Shown one piece after another: positions 33,110-40,847 of a stretch of DNA of 64,000 nt. The notes beneath the pieces are model-generated. The model did not search any database and was not told the origin of the DNA. It saw nothing but the letters and a program-made list of their open reading frames with translations. Both the position numbers and the translations under genes were made by a program. Positions within the stretch are counted from its first letter, which is position 1. Each line of letters starts with the position of its first letter. Source of the DNA: Elusimicrobiales bacterium (lineage in GTDB: Bacteria > Elusimicrobiota > Elusimicrobia > Elusimicrobiales > UBA9959); contig JAQTZB010000002.1 of the NCBI GenBank assembly GCA_028688015.1, positions 1-64,000 on the forward strand. The letters are read 5' to 3'.

Positions 33110-34204
33110 ATGAAACCCACCGCCGAAACCTGCGGCCTGCTGCTGAACGCCGTTGAGCAGACCTGCGAGACTTTTTTCCTGACTTCGGCGGACGGCACCA
33201 TCGTTTACGTCAACCCGGCCTTCGAGGCCCTCACCGGCTACAAGCGCCGGGAAGTGATCGGCAAGAACGCCAGCATCCTCAAGAGCGGCCAGCATCCCCC
33301 GGAGTTCTACAAGGAGATGTGGGGCACCATCGGGTCCGGCCGGCGCTGGAGCGGCCGCCTGACCAACCGCCGCAAGGACGGCACCTTCTACACCGAGGAG
33401 GTCCGCATCTGCCCCATCTGCGGACATGACGGCAAGCCTACCCATTTCCTGGCCCTGCGCCACGATATCGCCCGCGAAACCCAGCTGGAAGACCAACTGA
33501 CGCAGGCGCAGAAGATGGAGTCCCTCGGCCTGCTGGCCGGCCAACTCTCCCATGATTTCAACAACCTGCTTACCGTCATCATCGGCTCCATGGAACTCAT
33601 CATAGAAGAGCTGCAGAAAGGCTCCATAGGCCAGAAACTCTCTACCGAGATCCTGCGCTCTTCCAAGGAATCAGCCGCACTTATCAAGCAGCTGATGATG
33701 TTCGCGCGCAAGCACGATCTGCGTCCCATAGAGGTGTCCCTGAACGCCCCTCTCGGCGAGCTGAAAGTCCTGCTCGACAACCTGCTGGGCAAGAACGTCT
33801 CCGTGGCCTACGCCCTGGACGAGGACCTGCTCAAGGTCAGGATGGAGCCCGAGCACTTCAAGCAGGCCGTCATGAACCTGGCCGTCAACGCCAAGGACGC
33901 CATGAACGGCAAGGGCGGGATATTGGTAAAGACCTTCAACGCGGGCCCCGACGGGCTGCCCCCCTCCCTGGCGCGGGGGCAGTACGCCGTTTTCGAACTC
34001 TCCGACACCGGCCCCGGCATCCCCGCGGACATCCTGCCGCGGATCTTCGAACCTTTCTTCACCACCAAGCCCAAGGGCAAGGGCACCGGCCTGGGGCTCT
34101 CCACCGTTTACGGCGTGGTCCGCCAGAACGGCGGGCAGGTCTTCGCCTCCAACCGCCACGGCGGCGGGGCCGCGTTCACCATCTACTTTCCCGCGGTAAA
34201 ATAA
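33110..34204 (+). CDS. Soluble PAS-domain sensor histidine kinase
   Basis: 364 aa, no membrane segment. A PAS domain (about 12-122: [33 protein letters not shown]) is followed by a HisKA domain with H148 in [18 protein letters not shown] and an HATPase domain with N-box [21 protein letters not shown] and [13 protein letters not shown]. The HDFNN type is common in kinases that control single-domain or NtrC-type regulators. It lies alone between the purB and purN genes on the other strand; its 3' end is only 9 bp from the convergent purNH stop, with no terminator seen. Confidence 0.9.
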   Translation: MKPTAETCGLLLNAVEQTCETFFLTSADGTIVYVNPAFEALTGYKRREVIGKNASILKSGQHPPEFYKEMWGTIGSGRRWSGRLTNRRKDGTFYTEEVRICPICGHDGKPTHFLALRHDIARETQLEDQLTQAQKMESLGLLAGQLSHDFNNLLTVIIGSMELIIEELQKGSIGQKLSTEILRSSKESAALIKQLMMFARKHDLRPIEVSLNAPLGELKVLLDNLLGKNVSVAYALDEDLLKVRMEPEHFKQAVMNLAVNAKDAMNGKGGILVKTFNAGPDGLPPSLARGQYAVFELSDTGPGIPADILPRIFEPFFTTKPKGKGTGLGLSTVYGVVRQNGGQVFASNRHGGGAAFTIYFPAVK

Positions 34205-34213
34205 TTCCTTCCG

Positions 34214-36376
34214 TCAGTGCCTGAAGTGCCTCACGCCCGTTAGCACCATGGCCGCGCCCAGTTTATCGGCGGCCTCTATAACTTCCTTGTCCTTCACCGA
34301 GCCCCCCGGCTGTATTATAGCCGTGGCGCCCAGCTTCACGCCCTCTTCCATGGCGTCCGGGAAAGGGAAGAAGGCGTCGGAGGCCATGACCAGCGTCTTC
34401 GGGACGGGGTTGTCCTTCAGGAAGTCAGCGTACTTGTGTCCGGCCATGAATACCGAATCCACCCTCGACATCTGGCCCGCCCCGATGGCGACGGTGCGGC
34501 AGGTGTCCGAGAAGACTACGGCGTTGGAACGCACGTATTTGGCGGCGGCCCAGGCGAAGCGCAACGCCTCTTCCTCTTCCCTGGACGGTTTGCGTTTCGT
34601 GGGCACTTCCCACTTCTCCCCGAACAGGAGCTTATCGTCCGTGCTGACCAGCACTTCGTCGCCCACCGAGCGCAGCACCAGGTTGTCCTTCGGGAAGCTC
34701 TCCCACTTGAGCAGGCGCAGGTTGGTTTTCCTGGCGAAAACTTCCAGCGCCCTGGGATCGTAATCAGGCGCGCAGATGACCTCCACGAACTTTTTGGCGA
34801 GGAACTCCGCGATGCGCCCGTCCAGGGGCCGGTTCACAGCGATGATGCCGCCGAAGGCCGAGAGCGGGTCGCAGGTCCAGGCCCGCTCGAAGGCTTCCGC
34901 AATATCCGCGCCGGTGCCGAGGCCGCAGGGAGTGACGTGCTTGAAGATGACGGCCGCGGGCTTGTCGAACTCCTGCACCGCCTGGTAAGTGCCGTAGGCG
35001 TCGAGCAGGTTATTGTAGGAGAGTTCCTTGCCCTGCAGCTGTTCGAACGGCGGCTTGACCTTGCGCGTATAGAGGGCGCAGGCCTGGTGCGGGTTCTCGC
35101 CATAGCGCAGGGGATGAACCTTAGTAAGCTTTATCTCCAGGGCCGCGGGGAAAGGCGCCGGGGCGCCGGCCAGCACGGAGCCTATTTCCCCGTCGTAGGC
35201 TGCGGTATGTTTGAAGGCTTTGACGGCAAGGTCCTTCTTTAACTGCAGCGGCAGCTCGCCTCCGCCGGCACGCAGGGCCTCCAGCGCCGGCGGGTAATCC
35301 GCCGGCGAGGTCAGCACGGCGACGGAACTGTAATTCTTGGCCGCGGCGCGGATCAAAGCCACGCCGCCGATGTCTATGTTCTCTATGAGCTCCTCGGACC
35401 ACGGCGCGGCCTTCTTGGCCGTGGCGGAGAAGGGGTAGAGGTTCACCACTATCATATCCAGCGGCTCGATGCCGAACTTGAAGACGGCGTCGGCGTGGAC
35501 CGGGTTGTCCCGGCGGTAGAGGATGCCGCCGTGCACCGCCGGGTGCAGGGTTTTTACGCGGCCGTCCAGCATTTCCGGGTAGCCGGTCAGGGTTTCCAGC
35601 GCGCGCACCGGCACTCCGGCGTCACGCAGGGCCTTGTAGGTGCCCGAGGTGGAGACCAGTTCCACCCCCTGCGCGGCCAAGCCCCGCGCGAACTCCAGCA
35701 GACCGGTCTTGTCGGAGACGGAGAGGAGGGCGCGGCGGACTTTGCCGGTTTCGGGCAGGGGACCGGCTATTTCCACGCGGCCCGAGTTTATTTTCAGGCG
35801 GCCGGCGCAGTAGAGGGCCACGGCCCTGGGGTAGACGGCGAGCTCGGCGGCGTTGACGCGCTGGGCGAGGGTCTCGGGGGTGTCTCCGGGCAGGACGGGG
35901 ACGGGCTGCTGCAGCACGATGGGGCCGCGGTCGTAGTTCTCGTCGACGAAATGGACGGTGGGGCCGCTGACTTTGGCGCCGGCTTCCAACACGGCCTCGT
36001 GGACCTTCATGCCGTAACAGCCTTTGCCGCCGAAGGAGGGCAGCAGGGCGGGATGGACGTTGAGGATGCGGTCTTTGTAGGCGGCGAGCATTTTGGGCCC
36101 GAGCTTTATCATGAAGCCGGCGAGGCAGACGAGGTCGGCCCTGGCGTTGCGGCAGAGGGCGGCGAGATGTGCGTCGTAGTTGCCGGGGGCGAAATCCTTG
36201 GGGGAGGCGGTCTCGGTCGGGATGCCGGCTTTTTCGGCGCGCATGAGGGCGCCGGCGTCTTTTTTGCTGGATACGACCAGGACTATTTTGCCGTCTATGC
36301 GGCCGTCTTTGGCGGCGTCTATCAGCGCCTGCAGGTTGCTGCCGCCGCCCGAAGCGAACACGACGATATTTTTCAT
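34214..36376 (-). CDS. purNH: PurN-PurH fusion: GAR transformylase, AICAR transformylase and IMP cyclohydrolase
   Basis: 720 aa with no frame break. Residues 1-205 are PurN: FASGGGSNLQAL phosphate loop, NVHPALLPSF with N106 and H108, and D145 in VHFVDENYDRG. Residues about 213-720 are PurH: RRALLSVSDKTGLLEFARGL begins the IMP cyclohydrolase domain (MGS-like), and the AICAR transformylase domain carries RYGENPHQ and KHVTPCG. Both formyl transfers use 10-formyl-THF, so the fusion joins steps 3, 9 and 10 of the pathway. In most bacteria the two proteins are separate genes. AGGAGG precedes the ATG. It is the last gene of the pur operon, after palindromic repeat copy B. Confidence 0.94.
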   Translation of the reverse strand: MKNIVVFASGGGSNLQALIDAAKDGRIDGKIVLVVSSKKDAGALMRAEKAGIPTETASPKDFAPGNYDAHLAALCRNARADLVCLAGFMIKLGPKMLAAYKDRILNVHPALLPSFGGKGCYGMKVHEAVLEAGAKVSGPTVHFVDENYDRGPIVLQQPVPVLPGDTPETLAQRVNAAELAVYPRAVALYCAGRLKINSGRVEIAGPLPETGKVRRALLSVSDKTGLLEFARGLAAQGVELVSTSGTYKALRDAGVPVRALETLTGYPEMLDGRVKTLHPAVHGGILYRRDNPVHADAVFKFGIEPLDMIVVNLYPFSATAKKAAPWSEELIENIDIGGVALIRAAAKNYSSVAVLTSPADYPPALEALRAGGGELPLQLKKDLAVKAFKHTAAYDGEIGSVLAGAPAPFPAALEIKLTKVHPLRYGENPHQACALYTRKVKPPFEQLQGKELSYNNLLDAYGTYQAVQEFDKPAAVIFKHVTPCGLGTGADIAEAFERAWTCDPLSAFGGIIAVNRPLDGRIAEFLAKKFVEVICAPDYDPRALEVFARKTNLRLLKWESFPKDNLVLRSVGDEVLVSTDDKLLFGEKWEVPTKRKPSREEEEALRFAWAAAKYVRSNAVVFSDTCRTVAIGAGQMSRVDSVFMAGHKYADFLKDNPVPKTLVMASDAFFPFPDAMEEGVKLGATAIIQPGGSVKDKEVIEAADKLGAAMVLTGVRHFRH

Positions 36377-36411
36377 AGGCCTCCTATAACTTTATCACCG
36401 GGGCGGGCTGT

Positions 36412-36512
36412 CCGGCGTGTTGCCCCGTTCACCCTGGCAGAGGGAACCGTTGCGCGGTTCCCCCCGAAGCGGGCCCCCCCCTCCCCAAAGGGTTCACGGG
36501 GCAACACGCCGG
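36412..36512. repeat. Dispersed palindromic repeat, copy B
   Basis: A 101-bp element between purM and purNH inside the operon. Arms 36412-36435 and 36489-36512 pair at 22 of 24 positions. The arm sequence (CCGGCGTGTTGCCCCGT) is unrelated to copies A and C. The core GGCAGAGGGAACCGTTGCGCGG is shared and forms the GGGAACCG / CGGTTCCC hairpin; the second hairpin is shortened to CCCG-AAG-CGGG. Confidence 0.85.
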
Positions 36513-36528
36513 CCATCCCGCGGGCGCA

Positions 36529-37497
36529 CTATTTTAAAACGACTTCGTTCCTGCCTTTTACGACTTCGCCGATAACTACCGCCCCCTTCAGGGTTTTGAG
36601 GGCGGTTTTTACGGCGGAGGGGCGCAGGACGGCTATCATGCCGAGGCCCATGTTGAAGGACTCCCACATGTCGGGCTCGGGGATGCCGCCTATCTTCTGG
36701 AGCTCGCGCATTATGGACGGGACTTTCCAGGCGTTCGTATGCACCACGGCGCCGAGGTGCTTGGGCAGGACGCGGGGCAGGTTGCCGGGGATGCCTGAGC
36801 CGGTGATGTGGGCGAGGGCGAGCAGCTCCTGTTTCTGTTTCCCGAGGGCGGCGCGGAGTTTGTTGACGTCCTTCACGTAGATCCTGGTCGGGGTGAGCAG
36901 GCGCGGGGCGAATTTTTTCAGGAGTTTCTTGTCGCCGAGGACCTTGCGGATCAGGGAAAAGCCGTTGGAGTGGAAACCGGTGGAGGGCAGGCCCACCAGG
37001 ACGTCGCCGGCGCGCGCCTTGCGGCCGTCCAGGGCTTCGGAATTCTTCACTATGCCGACGGAGAAGCCGGCCAGGTCGTACTCTCCGGGCTGGTAGAAGC
37101 CGGGCATTTCCGCGGTTTCGCCGCCCAGCAGTACGGATTCCGCCTGCCGGCAGCCTTCCAGGATGCCGTCAATGATCTTCTTGGAGCGGGCCAGGTCCAG
37201 CTTGCCGGTGGCGTAGTAGTCGAGGAAGAGCATGGGGCGGGCGCCGCAGCAGAGCAGGTCGTTGACGCACATGGCGACGAGGTCTATGCCGATGGTGTCG
37301 TGGCGGTCCAGCAGGAAGGCGAGCTTGAGCTTGGTGCCCACGCCGTCCGTGGAGGCGACCAGGCTGTACTTGTTCTTCAGTTCGGGGACCGGCAGCAGCC
37401 CGGCGAAGCCGCCGATGGCCTTGGATTTTTTCTCGAGGAACTCGGTAAACTTGTCCGCCAGTTTTATATCGACGCCGCTTTTTTTGTAGGTGGTCAT
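36529..37497 (-). CDS. purM: Phosphoribosylformylglycinamidine cyclo-ligase (AIR synthetase)
   Basis: 322 aa. It closes FGAM to AIR with ATP. Motifs: TDGVGTKLKLAFLLDRHDTIGID near the N-terminus (read as two halves), MCVNDLLCCGARPMLFLDY, GGETAEMPG and FHSNGFSLIR. AGGAGAAACC precedes the ATG. It lies 12 bp after purD and before the 152-bp gap with repeat copy B. Confidence 0.95.
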   Translation of the reverse strand: MTTYKKSGVDIKLADKFTEFLEKKSKAIGGFAGLLPVPELKNKYSLVASTDGVGTKLKLAFLLDRHDTIGIDLVAMCVNDLLCCGARPMLFLDYYATGKLDLARSKKIIDGILEGCRQAESVLLGGETAEMPGFYQPGEYDLAGFSVGIVKNSEALDGRKARAGDVLVGLPSTGFHSNGFSLIRKVLGDKKLLKKFAPRLLTPTRIYVKDVNKLRAALGKQKQELLALAHITGSGIPGNLPRVLPKHLGAVVHTNAWKVPSIMRELQKIGGIPEPDMWESFNMGLGMIAVLRPSAVKTALKTLKGAVVIGEVVKGRNEVVLK

Positions 37498-37509
37498 GGT
37501 TTCTCCTGT

Positions 37510-38760
37510 TTAAAGACCGATATCCTTGCGGTACTGCATGCCTTCGAAAGAGATCTTCTCAAGGGCCGCGTAAGCCCGCTGCCTGGCGGCCTTCAGGTCC
37601 TTGCCGCAGGCGCTTACTGAGAGCACGCGCCCGCCGGCAGTGAAGAACGCGTCGTCCCTCCTGGCAGTGCCGGCGTGAAAAACCTGCGCGGACAGTGCCG
37701 GGCCTGCCAGGCCTTTGATCGGCTTCCCGCTTTCCGCACTATCCGGGTAGCCCCCCGAAGCCGCCACTATGGAAACGCAGGTTTCGCCGGTAAGTTCCAG
37801 CTCCCGGCCCGCCAGTTTTCCCTCCGCGCAGGCGAGGAGCAGCGGCAGCAGGTCGGATTTTATGACCGGCAGGATGGCCTGGGTTTCCGGGTCGCCGAAG
37901 CGCACGTTGAATTCCAGCACCTTGGGGCCCTGCGCCGACAGCATTATCCCGGCGTAGATCAGCCCCCGGAAGTCCAGCCGCTCTTTCCTGGCCCCGGCCA
38001 CGAAGCGCGCCAGCACCTCCCGCTCTATGACAGCCATGTCCGCCGCCGGCAGCGTCACCGGGCACACGGCGCCCATGCCGCCGGTGTTCGGGCCGTGATT
38101 GCCGTCCAGCAGGCGCTTGTGGTCGCGGGAAACAGGCAGCGCCAGATAAGTCTCGCCGTCCACGAAGGCCATTACCGAAGCTTCCACTCCGGGCAGGAAT
38201 TCCTCCAGCACCACCTTGGCCCCGGCGGCCCCGAAGACGCGCTTCTCCATGAAATCTTCCACGGCGGCCAGCGCCTCGGCCTCGCTGCAGCAGATGCGCA
38301 CGCCTTTGCCAGCCGCAAGCCCGTCCGCCTTCACTACTACCGGGTAGTTCCTGTTCTCCTTTACCTTTTCCCGCGCGAAGCCGGCGGAATGGAGCACCGT
38401 AAAGGCGGCGGTGGGCAGGCCGTTGCGCTCCATGAATTCCTTGGCCGCCTGCTTGGAGGCTTCCAGCATGGCCCCCTTCTGGGACGGCCCGAAAACTTTG
38501 ACGCCCCGGCGGGTAAGAAAATCCGTCAGCCCCCTCGCCAGCGGCGCCTCCGGCCCGACTACTACGAGGTCAATTTTCTTTTCCAGGCAGAAAGCGCAGA
38601 CCTTGTCGAAATCCTCCCAGCGCAGCGGGGGGCGCTCCGCCAGCGGCGCCAGGCCGTCGGACCCCGGCACGGCGTAAAGTTTGCCAAGCAGCGGGCTCTG
38701 CTTGAGCTTCCAGGCCAGCGCGTGCTCGCGGCCGCCGGAGCCGATGAGCAGTACGTTCAC
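37510..38760 (-). CDS. purD: Phosphoribosylamine-glycine ligase
   Basis: 416 aa, full length ATP-grasp enzyme. It joins glycine to phosphoribosylamine. Motifs: VLLIGSGGREHALAWKL, VVVGPEAPLARGL, VVVKADGLAAGKGV, GPNTGGMGAV and LEFNVRFGDPETQ. Its ATG overlaps the purF stop by 4 bases. Confidence 0.96.
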   Translation of the reverse strand: MNVLLIGSGGREHALAWKLKQSPLLGKLYAVPGSDGLAPLAERPPLRWEDFDKVCAFCLEKKIDLVVVGPEAPLARGLTDFLTRRGVKVFGPSQKGAMLEASKQAAKEFMERNGLPTAAFTVLHSAGFAREKVKENRNYPVVVKADGLAAGKGVRICCSEAEALAAVEDFMEKRVFGAAGAKVVLEEFLPGVEASVMAFVDGETYLALPVSRDHKRLLDGNHGPNTGGMGAVCPVTLPAADMAVIEREVLARFVAGARKERLDFRGLIYAGIMLSAQGPKVLEFNVRFGDPETQAILPVIKSDLLPLLLACAEGKLAGRELELTGETCVSIVAASGGYPDSAESGKPIKGLAGPALSAQVFHAGTARRDDAFFTAGGRVLSVSACGKDLKAARQRAYAALEKISFEGMQYRKDIGL

Positions 38761-40100
38761 AGCGCCTCCTGGTACTTGCCCGTGAAGCAGGAGACGCAGA
38801 AATTCCTGTCCTTGCCGCTCCCGCAGGCGCCCACCAGGCTTTCCAGGCTGAGGTAATGCAGTTCGTCGGCTCCGATGTAGCGGCGGATCTGTTCCACGGA
38901 GAGCTTGTTGGCGATCAGCTCACCCTTGTTGGGCGTGTCTATGCCGAAATAGCAGGGCGAGATGATAGCGGGCGAGGCGATGGCCATGATGACCTTTTTC
39001 GCGCCGGATCTCTTGAGGCTGGCAACTATCTTGCGCGAGGTGGTGCCGCGCACCAGCGAGTCGTCTATCAATATTATCGTCTTGCCCTTTATGACGTCTC
39101 GGATGGGCGCCAGCTTCAGGCGGGCGGTAAATTCCCGCAGGCCCTGGTCGGGCTGGATGAAGGAGCGCCCGGTATAATGGTTGCGCATGAAGACGGTCTG
39201 GTAAGGGATCCAGGATTCCTCGGAATAGCCCAGCGCGTAGACGGTGCCGGAGTCCGGCACGCCGGAGACGATGTCCGCCTTTACGCCCTTGAGTTCCCTG
39301 GCCAGCAGGGCGCCTATCTCGTAGCGGGCGGTCTGCACCGAGCGCCCGGCCACCACGGAGTCGGGCCGCGCGAAATAGACCTGCTCGAAGATGCAGCGCG
39401 TGAATTCTTTGGCTCTGGCGAAGCGCCTGGAGCGCAGTTTCCCCCCGGCTATGGTCACCATCTCTCCGGGCTCCACCTCCCGCAGCACCTTGCCGCCGGC
39501 TACCTCTATGGCGCAGGTCTCGGAAGCGAGCATATAGGACTTGCCCAGCCGGCCCAGCACCAGCGGCCGGTAGCCGTGCGGGTCGCGCGCGCCTATTACC
39601 AGGCCGGGCGCCATGAACAGGAAGGCGTAGGCCCCGGCCAGCTTGGGCAGGTTTTTGGCCAGCGTATCCTCCAGCCCGCGGCCCGGGCAGCGGGCCGCCA
39701 GGTGCAGGATGACTTCGCTGTCGCTCGAGGACTGAAAGATGGCCCCGGCCTTCTGCAGTTTCGCCTTCAGCGCGTCTGCGTTGGTGAGGTTCCCGTTATG
39801 CGCCACGGCCACCTGCCCGAGGCACGAGTTCAGCACCAGCGGCTGGGCGTTCTTGATGTGGCTGGAGCCGGTGGTGGAATAGCGGATATGGCCGATGGCG
39901 CTGCGGCCGGGCAGCCCGGCCAGAACCGCGTTGTCGAACACCTCGTTGACCAGGCCCATGCCGGCGTGATGGCGCAGGGCTCCGCCGTCGTCGGTCACCA
40001 GCCCGGCGGATTCCTGCCCGCGGTGCTGCAGCGTGAAGAGCCCGACGTAGGCCAGCTTCGCGGCGTCTTTATTGTCGGTTATGCCGAATATTCCGCACAT
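38757..40100 (-). CDS. purF: Amidophosphoribosyltransferase, [4Fe-4S] type
   Basis: 447 aa. It commits PRPP to purine synthesis. The nucleophile is Cys2 (MCGIFGI) with no propeptide, followed by LQHRGQESAG. The phosphoribosyltransferase part has IILIDDSLVRGTTSRK. Four Cys at the positions of the Bacillus-type Fe-S cluster are visible (RCIFEQVYFARPDS, SPCYFGID, and FCVSCFTG), so it is likely an oxygen-sensitive cluster enzyme. It begins 3 bp after purQ. Confidence 0.95.
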   Translation of the reverse strand: MCGIFGITDNKDAAKLAYVGLFTLQHRGQESAGLVTDDGGALRHHAGMGLVNEVFDNAVLAGLPGRSAIGHIRYSTTGSSHIKNAQPLVLNSCLGQVAVAHNGNLTNADALKAKLQKAGAIFQSSSDSEVILHLAARCPGRGLEDTLAKNLPKLAGAYAFLFMAPGLVIGARDPHGYRPLVLGRLGKSYMLASETCAIEVAGGKVLREVEPGEMVTIAGGKLRSRRFARAKEFTRCIFEQVYFARPDSVVAGRSVQTARYEIGALLARELKGVKADIVSGVPDSGTVYALGYSEESWIPYQTVFMRNHYTGRSFIQPDQGLREFTARLKLAPIRDVIKGKTIILIDDSLVRGTTSRKIVASLKRSGAKKVIMAIASPAIISPCYFGIDTPNKGELIANKLSVEQIRRYIGADELHYLSLESLVGACGSGKDRNFCVSCFTGKYQEAL

Positions 40101-40103
40101 GGT

Positions 40104-40847
40104 CTACCTCGTGTACTCGACCGCGTTTTTAAAGAACTGGAACCCGGCCGCCTGCGCTTCGCGCGCGGCCGCCGGCCTGTCCGGATTCTGCCAGGCGAAG
40201 AAATTGCGCTCGGGGTGCGGCATCAGGCCGAAGCAGGTGCCCGCCGGGTTGGTCACACCGGCGATGCCGAGCATGGACCCGTTGGGGTTTTCGCAGTAGG
40301 TGAGGGCGTGCAGGTTCCCGGCAGTGATGGCCGCCAGCTCGCGCTTATCCTCCACGATGAACTTGCCTTCGCCGTGGGCTATCGGCAGCTCTATCTCGCC
40401 GGGCAGTCCTTTAGTGAAAATGCAGGGGCTCTTCTTATTGACCTTAAGTTTCACCCACTTGGCTATGAAATGCCCGCAGTCGTTGGTGTAGAGCGTGGAG
40501 ACCTGCGCGTTGCCCTTGTTCTCCGGCAGCAGGCCGGTTTTCACCAGGATCTGGAAGCCGTTGCAGATGCCTATCACCGGCCGCTTGCCCTTGATGAACT
40601 TCTCGAAGTCCCCGGCGAGCTTCGCCATCTTGACCGCGTAGATCTTGCCGGCGGAAATGTCGTCCCCGTAGGAGAAGCCGCCCGGGAAAGCCATGATATC
40701 GTAGTCCAGCACCTTGCGCGCGCCGGAGAGCAGCTGGTTGATATGCACCAGTTCCGGCTCCGCGCCGACGTACTTGAAGGAATTGAAGGTCTCTATGTCG
40801 CAGTTGGTGGCCGTACCGCGCAGGATTATAGCCTTGGTTTTTTTCAT
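40104..40847 (-). CDS. purQ: FGAM synthase glutaminase subunit
   Basis: 247 aa, class I glutamine amidotransferase. Nucleophile C95 is in VIGICNGFQIL and the triad His is in PHPERNFF near the end. It feeds ammonia to PurL. Its ATG overlaps purL by 4 bases, so subunits are made together. Confidence 0.95.
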   Translation of the reverse strand: MKKTKAIILRGTATNCDIETFNSFKYVGAEPELVHINQLLSGARKVLDYDIMAFPGGFSYGDDISAGKIYAVKMAKLAGDFEKFIKGKRPVIGICNGFQILVKTGLLPENKGNAQVSTLYTNDCGHFIAKWVKLKVNKKSPCIFTKGLPGEIELPIAHGEGKFIVEDKRELAAITAGNLHALTYCENPNGSMLGIAGVTNPAGTCFGLMPHPERNFFAWQNPDRPAAAREAQAAGFQFFKNAVEYTR

